DNA from: Mycolicibacterium nivoides
Lineage (GTDB): Bacteria; Actinomycetota; Actinomycetes; Mycobacteriales; Mycobacteriaceae
NCBI RefSeq assembly: GCF_003855255.1
Contig: NZ_CP034072.1
Coordinates: forward strand, 5,203,208-5,267,207
Direction of reading: 5' to 3'
Length of the DNA: 64,000 bases
Shown here: positions 1 to 9,642 of the stretch, in pieces
Position numbering within the stretch: the first letter of the stretch is position 1
Layout of the letters: each line of letters starts with the position of its first letter
Made by a program: the position numbers and the translations under genes
Notes under the pieces: model-generated
Database searches by the model: none
What the model was told of the DNA's origin: nothing
What the model saw: only the letters and a program-made list of their open reading frames with translations

Positions 1-1401
1 GGGCGGCCGACGCGGGCCAATTTCCGCACCGGCACTTTGACGGTGTGCACCATGGTGCCGATGCGCTCGGTGCCGCACCGGGTGGTGTGCCTGGTCGGGT
101 TGGACGACGGCGTCTTCCCCCGGCTGGGTGCCGTCGACGGCGACGACGCGCTGGCCCGCGACCCGCGTACCGGCGAACGCGACATCCGTTCCGAGGACCG
201 CCAGCTGCTGCTCGACGCGATCGGCGCGGCCACCCAGACCCTCGTCGTCACCTATACCGGCGCCAACGAATACTCCGGTCAGGCCCGCCCGCCGGCGGTG
301 CCGCTGGCCGAGCTGCTCGACACACTGAAGGTCACCGCCGAGCAACCCGTGGACGTGGTGACCGCACACCCGTTGCAGCCCTTCGACATCCGCAACGTCA
401 CCCCGGGCGCGCTGCGACCCGACGGCCCGTTCACATTCGACCCCACGGTGCTCACCGCGGCCCAGGCCAGCGCCGGACAGCGGGCCGAGCGGCCGCCGTT
501 CTTCGCCCACCCGCTGCCGCCACCCCCGGCCGGGGACGTCGCGCTGGAGGATCTCGTCACGTTCTTCAAGGATCCGGTGAAGGGCTTCTTCCGCGCGCTG
601 GAGTACACGCTGCCCTGGGATGTGGACGGGGTGTCGGACGTGATGCCGGTCGACATCGACGCACTGGAGGAATGGACCGTCGGCGATCGCATGCTGAACG
701 ACATCCTGCGCGGCATGACCCCGGCCGACGCCCAGCAGGCCGAGTGGCGTCGCGGCACCCTGCCGCCGGGCCAGTTGGGTTGGCGCCGCGCGATCGCGCT
801 GCGCGATCAGTGCGCGCTGCTGGCCGCCGAGGCATTGCGGCACCGCAGCACCGATCCACAGGCCTACGACGTCGACATCGATCTGGGCAACGGGCGCCGG
901 CTGACCGGTACGGTCTCCCCGGCGTTCGGTGACCGGCTGGTGTCGGTCACCTATTCGAAGCTCGACGGCAAGCACCTGCTGCAATCCTGGATTCCGTTGT
1001 TGGCGTTGGCCGCCGGGCACCCGGGGCGGGACTGGTCTGCGGTGTGTATCGGGCGCCCCCGGCGCGGCGACAACCCGCGCGTCGAAGGGTTGGGCCGCCC
1101 GGACGATCCGGTCGCGCTGCTGGCCGATCTGGTGGCCATCTACGACGCGGGCCGCCGGGAGCCGTTGCCGCTGCCCATCAAGACCTCGTATGCCTGGGCG
1201 GCCGCGCGGCACGCAGGTGACGACCCGGAGCGGGAAGCGGGATTCCGTTGGCGCAGTTCCAGATTCCCCGGTGAGGACGAGGCGCCCGCCCATGTGCGGG
1301 CGTGGGGCCGCGGCGTGCCGTTGAGTCGGCTGGCCGGGCTGGGTGAGTATTCCGAGCGGTTGTGGCTTCCGATGCTGCGGGCCGAGAGGTCGCCGTCGTG
1401 A
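1..1401 (+). CDS. recC: RecC subunit of exonuclease V (RecBCD), 5' end missing
   Basis: The frame is open from the first base of the window and ends with TGA at 1399-1401, so only the C-terminal 466 residues or so are present. The segment CTMVPMRSVPHRVVCLVGLD followed by DDGVFPR is characteristic of the RecC C-terminal half. RecC is the non-catalytic subunit that scaffolds RecB and RecD in the helicase-nuclease acting at double-strand ends. The order recC-recB-recD with overlapping ends matches the mycobacterial operon; the stop overlaps the recB GTG by four bases (GTGA), suggesting translational coupling. In mycobacteria RecBCD is linked to single-strand annealing repair, with AdnAB doing most end resection. 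The internal ATG at 52 is not the true start. Confidence 0.93.
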   Translation, partial: GRPTRANFRTGTLTVCTMVPMRSVPHRVVCLVGLDDGVFPRLGAVDGDDALARDPRTGERDIRSEDRQLLLDAIGAATQTLVVTYTGANEYSGQARPPAVPLAELLDTLKVTAEQPVDVVTAHPLQPFDIRNVTPGALRPDGPFTFDPTVLTAAQASAGQRAERPPFFAHPLPPPPAGDVALEDLVTFFKDPVKGFFRALEYTLPWDVDGVSDVMPVDIDALEEWTVGDRMLNDILRGMTPADAQQAEWRRGTLPPGQLGWRRAIALRDQCALLAAEALRHRSTDPQAYDVDIDLGNGRRLTGTVSPAFGDRLVSVTYSKLDGKHLLQSWIPLLALAAGHPGRDWSAVCIGRPRRGDNPRVEGLGRPDDPVALLADLVAIYDAGRREPLPLPIKTSYAWAAARHAGDDPEREAGFRWRSSRFPGEDEAPAHVRAWGRGVPLSRLAGLGEYSERLWLPMLRAERSPS

Positions 1402-4400
1402 ACGTCTTCGACCTCCTCGGTCCGCTGCCGCAGAAGAACAGCACCACGGTGCTGGAGGCCAGTGCGGGCACCGGCAAGACGTTCGCGCTGGCGGGGTTGG
1501 TGACCCGGCTGGTGGCCGAGGGTGCGGCGACGCTGGATCAGATGCTGCTCATCACGTTCGGCCGGGCCGCCAGTCAGGAGTTGCGCGAGCGGGTCCGCGC
1601 CCAGATCGTCGGCGCGCTGGTGGCGTTGGAGGATCCCTCGCGTGCCGACAACGATCTGCTGCGGCATCTGATCGCCGAGGACCAGCAGGCCCGCGGGCAG
1701 CGGCTGCGCGACGCTCTGGCCGGCTTCGATGCGGCGACCATCGCCACGACGCATCAGTTCTGCCAGATCGTGCTGAAGTCCCTCGGCGTGGCCGGGGACA
1801 GTGATTCGGGTGTGACGCTGGTCGAGAGTCTTGACGAGCTGGTGTGCGAGATCGTGGACGATCTGTATCTCGCCCACTTCGGTGCTCAGCGGGATGTCCC
1901 GGAGCTGGGGTATGCCGAGGCGCTGCGGCTGGCCCGGGTGGTGGTGTCCAATCCGGCGACCGAGCTGCGGCCGCTGGATCCCGAGCCAGAGTCCCCGGCG
2001 GGGATTCGGCTCGGTTTCGCGCGGGCAGTGCTGGCGGAGTTGGAGATTCGCAAACGCCGCCGCGGCGTGCTGGGCTATGACGATCTGCTGACCCGGCTGG
2101 CCGGAGCGCTGGCGGCGGAGGGCTCGGCGGCGCGGGTGCGCATGGCACAGCGCTGGCCGATCGTGATGGTCGACGAGTTCCAGGACACCGATCCGGTGCA
2201 GTGGCAGGTGATCGAGCGGGCCTTCTCCGGGCGGTCGACGCTGATCCTGATCGGTGATCCCAAGCAGGCGATCTACGCGTTCCGCGGCGGGGACATCGAC
2301 ACCTATCTGCGGGCCGCGGCCACCGCCGGTGACAAGCAGACACTGGGCACCAACTGGCGCAGCGACAGCGTTCTGGTGGACCGCCTTCAGGCGGTCCTGC
2401 GCGGCGCCGAACTCGGCGGGCCGGACATCGTGGTGCACGACGTGCAGGCCAACCACCAGGGCCACCGGCTGGTCGGGGCGCCGCACAACGATCCGTTCCG
2501 GCTGCGCGTGGTGACGCGGAACCGCGCCGGCACCAAGGTGATTCCGATCGCCGATCTGCGCGACCACATCGGCAAGGACCTGGCCGCCGACATCGGTGCG
2601 CTGCTGACCAGCGGCGCCACCTTCGACGGCGACAGACTGCAGGCCCGCGACATCGCGGTGATCGTCGAGACCCACAAGGACGCCCGGGCCTGCCACACCG
2701 CGCTGCTGGACGCCGGCATCCCCGCGGTCTACACCGGGGATTCGGATGTGTTCAATTCCGAGGCCGCCGAGGACTGGCTGTATCTGCTGGAGGCCTTCGA
2801 CCAGCCGCACCGCCCAGGGTTGGTGCGGGCCGCGGCGGCCACGATGTTCTTCGGGGAGACCGCGGAAACCCTTGCCGCCGGCGGTGATGCACTGACCGAC
2901 CGGGTCGCCGACACGCTGCGCACCTGGGCCGGCCATGCCCGCGAACGTGGGGTGGCGGCGATCTTCGAGGCCGCGCAGCTGGCCGGTATGGGCAAGCGCG
3001 TGCTGTCCTGGCAGGGCGGCGAGCGGTTGATGACCGACCTGTCCCACGTGACCCAACTGCTCGGCGACACCGCCCACCGCGAGGGGTTCGGGCTGGCCGC
3101 GCTGCGGGACTGGCTGCGCACCCAGCGCTCCGAGGGCGGCGGCACGTCCGAACGCAACCGTCGCCTCGACAGCGACGCGGCCGCGGTGCAGATCATGACG
3201 GTGTGGGTCAGCAAGGGCCTGCAGTTCCCGATCGTGTACCTACCGTTCGCATTCAATCGGTATGTGCCGGAGCCGGATCTGGTGCTGTTCCACGACGAGG
3301 GCGTGCGCTGCCTGCAGATCGGCGGCCCGGATCCGGCGGTGACCCGGGCCGGTCGGGCCGAGGCGGCCGCCGATGACAGCCGCCTGACCTACGTGGCGAT
3401 GACGCGGGCCCAGTCACAGGTGGTGGCGTGGTGGGCGCCGTCGAATGACGAGCCGAACGGCGGCCTGTCTCGGCTGCTGCGCGGGCGCGCTCCCGGCCAG
3501 GACGCGGTGCCCGACCGATGCGCACCGGCCAAGGTCTCCGATGACGATGCGCTGGCCCGGTTGCGGGCGTGGGAGGCCGTGGGTGGTCCGGCGCTGGAGG
3601 AGTCGGTGATCTGCCCGGCCACGCCCGTGCCCCCTCTCGCAGTACCGGATGATCTGGCGGCGCGCCATTTTCACCGTTCCATCGACACCGCATGGCGGCG
3701 CACGTCGTACTCGGGGCTGCTGCGGGCCGCCGAAGAGGACGGCCACTCCGGGGTGTCCAGCGAGCCCGAGGTCGCCGAGCTCGACGACGAGTCGACCGAC
3801 ATCACCGTCGTCGCCCCGGCCCAAGGCGCCGACGTGCCGTCCCCGATGGCCTCGTTGCCCACCGGGGCCGCGTTCGGCTCACTCGTGCATGCGGTGCTCG
3901 AGACCACCGACCCGCTGGCCGCGGACCTGACGGCCGAGCTGCGGACCGAGGTGGGCCGCCATGCGGCCCGCTGGCCGGTCGAGGTCTCTGTCGATGAGTT
4001 GGCGGCGGCGCTGGTGCCGATGCACGACACCCCGCTGGGCCCGTTGGCACCCGGCGTGACGTTGCGCCAAATCGGGCTGCGGGACCGGTTGTGCGAGCTG
4101 GATTTCGAGTTCCCGATGGCCGGCGGTGACCTGCGCGGCGGCGAGTTCGCGCGGCTGGCCGACGTCGGAGCGCTGCTCGACGAAAATCTGCCGGCCGATG
4201 ATCCGATGGCCGTCTATGCCGACCGGTTGTCGACGGGGCTGCTGGGCCGCCAGCCGCTGCGCGGGTATCTGTCCGGTTCGGTGGACGTGGTGCTGCGAAT
4301 CGGGCAGCGCTTCGTCGTCGTCGACTACAAGACCAACTGGCTGGGCACCGGTGACGCGACGCTCACCGCGGCCGATTACGGGCGGGACCGGATGGTCGAG

Positions 4401-4652
4401 GCCATGCTGCACTCGGACTACCCGCTGCAAGCGTTGCTGTACAGCGTTGTGCTGCACCGGTTCCTGAGGTGGCGGCTGCCCGACTACGACCCGGCCACCC
4501 ATCTGGGCGGCGTGATGTACCTGTTCGTGCGCGGGATGTGCGGGGCGCAGACGCCCGTCGTCGGCGGGCACCCGGCCGGCGTGTTCAGCTGGGAGCCGCC
4601 CGCGGCGCTGGTGATCGCGCTGTCGGAGCTACTGGATCAGGGAGCCTCGTGA
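1398..4652 (+). CDS. recB: RecB helicase-nuclease subunit of exonuclease V
   Basis: A 1084-residue UvrD-like helicase with a C-terminal nuclease. Walker A is ASAGTGKT at residues 21-28 and motif II reads VDEFQDTDPVQW near residue 257. The C-terminal RecB nuclease motif VVVDYKTNW lies near residue 973, with the catalytic D and K present. The product would be the 3'-5' motor and nuclease subunit that binds RecC and RecD. GTG at 1398 was chosen because it overlaps the recC stop and leaves the usual short N-terminus before Walker A; the ATG at 1362 would lie inside recC. The stop at 4650-4652 touches the recD start. Confidence 0.95.
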   Translation: MNVFDLLGPLPQKNSTTVLEASAGTGKTFALAGLVTRLVAEGAATLDQMLLITFGRAASQELRERVRAQIVGALVALEDPSRADNDLLRHLIAEDQQARGQRLRDALAGFDAATIATTHQFCQIVLKSLGVAGDSDSGVTLVESLDELVCEIVDDLYLAHFGAQRDVPELGYAEALRLARVVVSNPATELRPLDPEPESPAGIRLGFARAVLAELEIRKRRRGVLGYDDLLTRLAGALAAEGSAARVRMAQRWPIVMVDEFQDTDPVQWQVIERAFSGRSTLILIGDPKQAIYAFRGGDIDTYLRAAATAGDKQTLGTNWRSDSVLVDRLQAVLRGAELGGPDIVVHDVQANHQGHRLVGAPHNDPFRLRVVTRNRAGTKVIPIADLRDHIGKDLAADIGALLTSGATFDGDRLQARDIAVIVETHKDARACHTALLDAGIPAVYTGDSDVFNSEAAEDWLYLLEAFDQPHRPGLVRAAAATMFFGETAETLAAGGDALTDRVADTLRTWAGHARERGVAAIFEAAQLAGMGKRVLSWQGGERLMTDLSHVTQLLGDTAHREGFGLAALRDWLRTQRSEGGGTSERNRRLDSDAAAVQIMTVWVSKGLQFPIVYLPFAFNRYVPEPDLVLFHDEGVRCLQIGGPDPAVTRAGRAEAAADDSRLTYVAMTRAQSQVVAWWAPSNDEPNGGLSRLLRGRAPGQDAVPDRCAPAKVSDDDALARLRAWEAVGGPALEESVICPATPVPPLAVPDDLAARHFHRSIDTAWRRTSYSGLLRAAEEDGHSGVSSEPEVAELDDESTDITVVAPAQGADVPSPMASLPTGAAFGSLVHAVLETTDPLAADLTAELRTEVGRHAARWPVEVSVDELAAALVPMHDTPLGPLAPGVTLRQIGLRDRLCELDFEFPMAGGDLRGGEFARLADVGALLDENLPADDPMAVYADRLSTGLLGRQPLRGYLSGSVDVVLRIGQRFVVVDYKTNWLGTGDATLTAADYGRDRMVEAMLHSDYPLQALLYSVVLHRFLRWRLPDYDPATHLGGVMYLFVRGMCGAQTPVVGGHPAGVFSWEPPAALVIALSELLDQGAS

Positions 4653-6313
4653 TGCTGGATGCTTTCGCCGAGATCCTCGAACCCGCCGATGCGCAAGTGG
4701 GCAGGAGGTTGAGCACGCTGGCCGACGAGACCGACCCCTTCGTCACCCTGGCCCTGGCGCTGGCGGTGCGGGCCCTGCGCGGCGGCTCGGTGTGCGTGGA
4801 CCTGCGTACGGTGGCCGAGCAGGCCCAGTTGCCCGAGCTGCCGTGGCCCCGGCCCGACGAGTGGCTGGCCGCGGTGGCGGCCAGCCCGCTGACAGGCACT
4901 CCCCCGGTGCTGCGGTTGTTCGGCGATCTGCTGTACCTGGACCGGTACTGGCTGGAGGAACAGCAGGTCTGCGACGACGTGCTGACCCTGGTGGGCACCC
5001 CGCCAGGCGGTTCGGCGCCCGATGTGGCAAGGCTGTTCCCGCCGGGTTTCGAGGAACAGCGGGCCGCGGCGAAAGTGGCGTTGTCGCAGGGGTTGACGGT
5101 GTTGACGGGTGGGCCGGGCACCGGCAAGACCACCACGGTGGCGCGGCTGTTGGCGCTGCTGGCCGAGCAGGCGGCGCTGGCCGGTCGCCCGTCCCTGCGG
5201 ATCGCGCTGGCCGCGCCGACTGGTAAGGCCGCCGCCCGGCTGCAGGAAGCCGTGCAGCTCGAGGTGAACCGACTCGATGCCGTGGACCGTGAGCGGATCT
5301 CGGGCCTGCAGGCCACGACGCTGCACCGGCTGCTGGGGTCACGCCCGGACACGTCGTCACGGTTCCGCCATCACCGGGCGAATCGGTTACCGCACGACGT
5401 GATCGTCGTCGACGAGACCTCGATGGTGTCGCTGACCATGATGGCCCGGTTGTTGGAAGCGGTGCGGCCGCAAACCCGCCTGCTACTGGTCGGCGATCCC
5501 GATCAGCTCGCCTCGGTGGAAGCCGGCGCGGTGTTGGCCGACCTTGTGGAGGGGCTTGGGTCGCGTGGGGTGGCGGCGCTGCAAACCTCGCACCGGTTCG
5601 GTGAGTCGATCGGCGCGCTGGCGTCAGCAATCCGGGCCGGGGACGCCTCGGGCGCGGTGGAGGTGCTGGCGGCCGGTGGTGAGCACGTCGAGTGGGTGTT
5701 CGCCGAGCCGACCGAGCGGCTGCGGGAAGTGCTTGTGCCGCATGCCCTTGCGCTGCGACAGGCCGCGATCCTGGGGGATGCGAGCGCGGCGCTGACCATC
5801 CTCGACGAGCATCGGTTGTTGTGCGCGCATCGGCACGGTCCGTTCGGCGTCGCGCAGTGGAACCGTCAGGTGCAGCGGTGGCTGGCCGAGGCGACCGGCG
5901 AGCCCACGTGGGCCTCCTGGTACGTGGGAAGGCCAATCCTGGTGACGGCCAACGACTATGGGCTCAAGCTCTACAACGGCGATACCGGGGTCACGGTCGC
6001 CACCCCGGACGGACTGCGGGCCATCGTGGGTGGAACGGTGGGCGGGTCCGCGTCATTCGCGACGGGCCGGCTCACCGAGGTGGAGACCATGCACGCCATG
6101 ACGATCCACAAGTCCCAGGGCAGCCAGGCCGACGAGGTCACCGTGCTGCTACCGCCGGTAGATTCCCGGTTGTTGACGAGGGAGCTGTTCTATACCGCGG
6201 TCACCCGGGCCAAGACGCGGGTACGCGTCGTGGGTTCCGAAGCGGAAATCCGCGCGGCCATCGCCCGGCAGGCGGTCCGAGCGACCGGCCTGCGAAAGCG
6301 GCTGAAGCTCTAA
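4652..6313 (+). CDS. recD: RecD helicase subunit of exonuclease V
   Basis: A 553-residue superfamily 1B helicase. Walker A GGPGTGKTTT lies near residue 152, the Walker B-type VVDETSMVS near residue 252, and the C-terminal TIHKSQGSQADEV motif typical of RecD is present. RecD is the 5'-3' motor of the RecBCD complex. The ATG at 4652 shares one base with the recB TGA; GTG at 4649 in the same frame would give a GTGA overlap and is an equally plausible start. This closes the recCBD operon; the next gene converges and overlaps by four bases. Confidence 0.94.
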   Translation: MLDAFAEILEPADAQVGRRLSTLADETDPFVTLALALAVRALRGGSVCVDLRTVAEQAQLPELPWPRPDEWLAAVAASPLTGTPPVLRLFGDLLYLDRYWLEEQQVCDDVLTLVGTPPGGSAPDVARLFPPGFEEQRAAAKVALSQGLTVLTGGPGTGKTTTVARLLALLAEQAALAGRPSLRIALAAPTGKAAARLQEAVQLEVNRLDAVDRERISGLQATTLHRLLGSRPDTSSRFRHHRANRLPHDVIVVDETSMVSLTMMARLLEAVRPQTRLLLVGDPDQLASVEAGAVLADLVEGLGSRGVAALQTSHRFGESIGALASAIRAGDASGAVEVLAAGGEHVEWVFAEPTERLREVLVPHALALRQAAILGDASAALTILDEHRLLCAHRHGPFGVAQWNRQVQRWLAEATGEPTWASWYVGRPILVTANDYGLKLYNGDTGVTVATPDGLRAIVGGTVGGSASFATGRLTEVETMHAMTIHKSQGSQADEVTVLLPPVDSRLLTRELFYTAVTRAKTRVRVVGSEAEIRAAIARQAVRATGLRKRLKL

Positions 6314-6459
6314 ACGGCGCGTCCGGCGAAAAATGCGCCGGAGATGAGGCCGATCACGATGGCCAGGGTGGGCAAGCCCATCGCCACAGCCGTCACGACG
6401 CCGGCGACCGCACCGATGCCGAGCACCAGCAGGAGTACGCCTACAACTGCACCGAACAT
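6310..6459 (-). CDS. Small hydrophobic membrane protein, unknown function
   Basis: A 49-residue protein made almost entirely of two hydrophobic stretches (about residues 4-26 and 29-46) ending GAFFAGRAV, so a two-helix inner-membrane miniprotein is predicted. ATG at 6459 was chosen because AGAAAGGG lies about six bases upstream; an in-frame ATG at 6534 would add 25 polar residues including CDRCHKKG and lacks a comparable ribosome site. The 3' end overlaps recD on the other strand by four bases. No family was recognised. Confidence 0.6.
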   Translation of the reverse strand: MFGAVVGVLLLVLGIGAVAGVVTAVAMGLPTLAIVIGLISGAFFAGRAV

Positions 6460-6619
6460 TGCACGCCCTTTCTTATGACAGCGATCACAATGTACATCCT
6501 CCGTAAGCTGAATCACATACGGATCGCGCACCAATTCGGTTAACGATTGGGCGGCAAAATGTATAGCTGAGCTTGGTATATGCCTTGTTCAGCGCGCGCC
6601 AGCGAACTCGGGCGCGGAA

Positions 6620-7039
6620 CTATCCGGCGCCCGAGATGCTCAGCGCCCAGAACACCAGTGCGTTGAGGGCCACGAGGGTCAGCAACGAGATCGCGAAAGC
6701 GCGGCCCCACCGGTGTCTGGGTGCGGCGAACGGCAACACCAGGGCCCAGAAAAGGCTCAGCGGCACGGAGATGAGAACCCCGAAGACGATCCCGTAGCCG
6801 TGCGGATCGGTGGCCGGGTTCGTGTCGAAGGCCGAACTCAGCATCACGAACACGACCAGAGCCCAGAGCACCACGGCGCCGCCGCCGATGATCCCCACGA
6901 GGCAGCGGATGGCGAGCATGACTTGGTAGTTCCGTTTGGCCTCAGACGGCGGCTGGAGATAAGCCTGTGGCGCGTACGCCCGGGGCCCGTACCGGTCCAC
7001 CCATTCGTGTGGGTATTCCTCTGGCGGTGTCTCCCCCAC
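6620..7039 (-). CDS. Three-helix membrane protein, unknown function
   Basis: A 139-residue protein with a soluble acidic/aromatic N-terminus (residues 1-36, YGPRAYAPQAYLQPP) followed by three predicted membrane helices at about 40-68, 82-105 and 114-135. GTG at 7039 was chosen because GAGGGG stands five bases upstream; an in-frame GTG at 7096 would add 19 residues without a clear ribosome site. It runs in the same direction as the preceding miniprotein and converges on recD. No domain family was recognised, so no function is proposed. Confidence 0.6.
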   Translation of the reverse strand: MGETPPEEYPHEWVDRYGPRAYAPQAYLQPPSEAKRNYQVMLAIRCLVGIIGGGAVVLWALVVFVMLSSAFDTNPATDPHGYGIVFGVLISVPLSLFWALVLPFAAPRHRWGRAFAISLLTLVALNALVFWALSISGAG

Positions 7040-7112
7040 GGCAACCCCTCGGTTCGGCGTTCTCACCAGAATATGGGCCGAATCATGGGGTGACACGCAC
7101 CGATTTCAACGG

Positions 7113-8849
7113 TCAGACGGACACCAGAACAGACTGGCCGGCCAGCGGTTCGTACACCGCGTACGGGAACAGGGCATCCAGGATCGGCCCGACCAGCCCG
7201 TCCCACGGGGTCGCCTGCACCGGCTCCGTCGAAGTGAATGGCAGAACCACCGCGGTCGCGGTGCCCGACGGGGTGGGAATCTCGATGCTCTGCTGCGGCT
7301 CGCCGTAGACACCGGTGTCGGTGCCGTCGTACATGTCGTTGATCCAGCCGGCCGAGATCGCCTTCACCGCATCGACGTTCTGCGGTTGGGAGAATCCGGC
7401 GATGAGGTATTCGGCGAACTGCAAGATGGGATTGGCGCCCTGCAGACCGTCGATGTGCCGCCCACCGACCATCATGACGCCGTTGAACTGCCCGGGCCGG
7501 GCGGCCTGTAGTTCGTCTCCGACGGTGCCGTTGCGATTCCACACATACCGTTCGGATGAAATGAGCAGCACCGGGCGGTAATTGGCGCCGCTCAGGTCAT
7601 CCAGCGCCTCGGGCATGTCGTTGTGGGTGTCCACCGCGTCGAGCAGAACCACTCCGGCCAGATCGTCGACCGCACCGTTGCCGACCATGCGTCCGGCGGC
7701 GCCGGTCACCAGCATGCCGCCCAGGGAGTGGCCGACCAGAACGAACTTCGATGGCAGCGCGACCGGATGGCCGGCCGCGGCACTGGCGCTCGCGGTCAGC
7801 TCGGCCCGATCGCCGGCGAACAGGTCGGCGACGGATTGCTGCATCGGCTCGCCGCCGATCCATTCACCGCTGGGGTCGAACAGGTTTGACGATAACGTCG
7901 GCACGACCACGATGCTGTTGGTCTCCTCGGCCAGGTATGCCGCGGTGTAGCTGTACATCGGCCCGGTGGCCATGAAGCCGTGCTGCAGGTAGATGACACC
8001 GGTCGCCGAGTCCGGGTCTTCCGGGAAGTACCAGTCGGCCCGCACCGTCTGGTTGGTGCCCGGCATGTCCAGCGTCGAACTGCGGACGGTGACGTTGCTG
8101 CCCGGCGGGAGCACCGGCGGGCCCGAGAACACCTGCAGCGCAGCGCCGACCACGTTGAACACCAACGAGCCGACGATGTTGACCAGCGGGACCGATCTCT
8201 GCTCGGCTGCGGGAGTGCTGACGGCCGCGGCCAGTTGGGCGATCGGTCGCGAGGCCTGAGCGGTCGACACCCGGTCGGCGATGCGGTCGGCGACCGTGTT
8301 CACCTGCGCGAGCGGCGCCTTCGCATCAACGGGGTGGGTAATGGCGTCGATCGCGTCGGCGATGTCTGGCGCGGCTTTCTCGACCGCAGTGGTGTCGGCG
8401 AGTTCGGAAATCTCTGGCGCGGCACGTTTCGTCGTGGCTTTGGACCTCGGAAGTGATTGCACGGTCCGGAGGTTCGGCGTGCGTTCGGCAAGGTCGGTCA
8501 GCACGGTCCGGGTTCTGGTCTCGATGTCGTCGACCGCCTTGGAGAGCGGTTTCGGCAGAGACAGACGCGGACGCTGACGCGGCGATGCGTCGTCAGCCTG
8601 CGCGCTGTCCGCCTTCGCGTCGACAACCCGGCGCAGCTTGTCTTTGCGCGGGCCGAAGCGTGCGGGTTTGTCCCGCCGCGCCGACGATTTGTCAGAGTCG
8701 TTGGCGGACTGCGTAGTTGATTTGCCACCACCGGGGTCGGCGTGTGCCGTCGTCACCGTGGTCGCGATCAACCCCATCCACAGGGCGACCACCAGCACGC
8801 CCCACCCCATCGCCAGCACCGCTTTGATTGCACTCCCCCGTTTGATCAC
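7113..8849 (-). CDS. Secreted alpha/beta hydrolase with low-complexity N-terminal region
   Basis: A 578-residue exported protein. Residues 1-37 form a signal peptide (hydrophobic AVLAMGWGVLVVALWMGL, cleavage near AHA-DPGG). Residues about 38-210 are charged, Ala/Ser/Lys/Arg-rich and low in complexity. The remainder is an alpha/beta hydrolase: YLQHGF resembles the oxyanion-hole strand and GHSLGG carries the likely nucleophile Ser375. A substrate cannot be read from sequence; lipid ester or wall-linked ester hydrolysis is typical of related mycobacterial proteins. The first GTG in the frame (8849) is used; no strong ribosome site precedes it, so an internal start such as GTG at 8819 is possible. 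It is divergent from a TetR gene. Confidence 0.75.
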   Translation of the reverse strand: MIKRGSAIKAVLAMGWGVLVVALWMGLIATTVTTAHADPGGGKSTTQSANDSDKSSARRDKPARFGPRKDKLRRVVDAKADSAQADDASPRQRPRLSLPKPLSKAVDDIETRTRTVLTDLAERTPNLRTVQSLPRSKATTKRAAPEISELADTTAVEKAAPDIADAIDAITHPVDAKAPLAQVNTVADRIADRVSTAQASRPIAQLAAAVSTPAAEQRSVPLVNIVGSLVFNVVGAALQVFSGPPVLPPGSNVTVRSSTLDMPGTNQTVRADWYFPEDPDSATGVIYLQHGFMATGPMYSYTAAYLAEETNSIVVVPTLSSNLFDPSGEWIGGEPMQQSVADLFAGDRAELTASASAAAGHPVALPSKFVLVGHSLGGMLVTGAAGRMVGNGAVDDLAGVVLLDAVDTHNDMPEALDDLSGANYRPVLLISSERYVWNRNGTVGDELQAARPGQFNGVMMVGGRHIDGLQGANPILQFAEYLIAGFSQPQNVDAVKAISAGWINDMYDGTDTGVYGEPQQSIEIPTPSGTATAVVLPFTSTEPVQATPWDGLVGPILDALFPYAVYEPLAGQSVLVSV

Positions 8850-8910
8850 GCAGGCACGCTAACCGGCGGCATCTACCGCCCGCAGGAAAATGAAACAAAT
8901 TGCCGAAAAT

Positions 8911-8932
8911 GCTTCTTTAATGCTGCAGAAGC
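8911..8932. promoter_or_regulatory. Imperfectly supported inverted repeat in a divergent promoter region
   Basis: GCTTCT (8911-8916) and AGAAGC (8927-8932) form six-base arms with ten bases between them, 60 bases before the tetR start and between it and the hydrolase gene. The position fits a TetR operator, but the arms are short and chance is not excluded. Confidence 0.3.
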
Positions 8933-8990
8933 TGCGCCGCCCCGTCCGGCATACTGAAACCCCAATTACACCGCCGATCAGGACAGTCGA

Positions 8991-9632
8991 TTGTCAGCAC
9001 CAGCACGCCGACCCCGTGGGCGCCCGGTGGGCGGCGGCAACAGCGCCGAGCAGGCTCGCGAAGTGTTGATGGATGCCGCCGAGCACCTGTTCACCACCCG
9101 CGGCTACCGGGGCTCGACCATGGAGGTCATCGCCCACGAGGCCGGCTATTCGCGTACCGCCATCTACCGTCAGTTCGCCAACCGCAACGAGCTGATCGCG
9201 GCGATGGTGCAGCGCACCACACAGCGGCACATGGCCTCGATCCTGACGCGCATCCCCGAGAACGCCGGCCCCATCGAGCTTCTGGTCGAGAGCATGGTCA
9301 TCGTGGCCACCGAGTTGGTCGCCGATCCGCTCCTCAACACCATCGCCGATCAAACCCCCGACGGCACGATCGCGTCGTTGATCGCCAAGGACTCGGAGCT
9401 GACTGAAATGGTGACCGTCACCGTCGAGGGCATCATCGCCGACGACGCCACCCAGTTCCGGCCCGGCGTACACCCGAACGATCTGGCGCAGTTCATCATT
9501 GCGACCGCGCTCGGCTTCCTGGTGAACGCCGTGCCGGTCCGCAACGACCCGGCGGTGGCGCGGCGCTACATCGAGACGTTCATCCTGCCGGCCATCGTGA
9601 AGAAGCCACCGCCGCCACGTCGGGTGTTCTGA
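8991..9632 (+). CDS. TetR/AcrR-family transcriptional regulator
   Basis: A 213-residue regulator. The N-terminal helix-turn-helix (residues about 25-70) reads AAEHLFTTRGYRGSTMEVIA followed by HEAGYSRTAIYRQFANRNEL, a standard TetR DNA-binding domain. The C-terminal ligand domain is not diagnostic. The start is TTG at 8991, supported by AGGACAG six bases upstream; the arginine/proline-rich PARRPRGRPVGGG leader is common in mycobacterial TetR proteins. The divergent hydrolase gene is the most likely target by position. It ends ten bases before the convergent epimerase-type gene. Confidence 0.85.
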   Translation: MSAPARRPRGRPVGGGNSAEQAREVLMDAAEHLFTTRGYRGSTMEVIAHEAGYSRTAIYRQFANRNELIAAMVQRTTQRHMASILTRIPENAGPIELLVESMVIVATELVADPLLNTIADQTPDGTIASLIAKDSELTEMVTVTVEGIIADDATQFRPGVHPNDLAQFIIATALGFLVNAVPVRNDPAVARRYIETFILPAIVKKPPPPRRVF

Positions 9633-9642
9633 TTAGCGCCGG

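Noticed and set aside
1140..3077. A 645-codon open frame on the minus strand across recC and recB
   Set aside because: It is antisense to two well-conserved genes, has no recognisable domain and is typical of the long shadow frames of GC-rich DNA.
8877..8990. A small protein in the divergent region before the first tetR
   Set aside because: Only short frames without ribosome sites are present; the stretch looks like promoter DNA.
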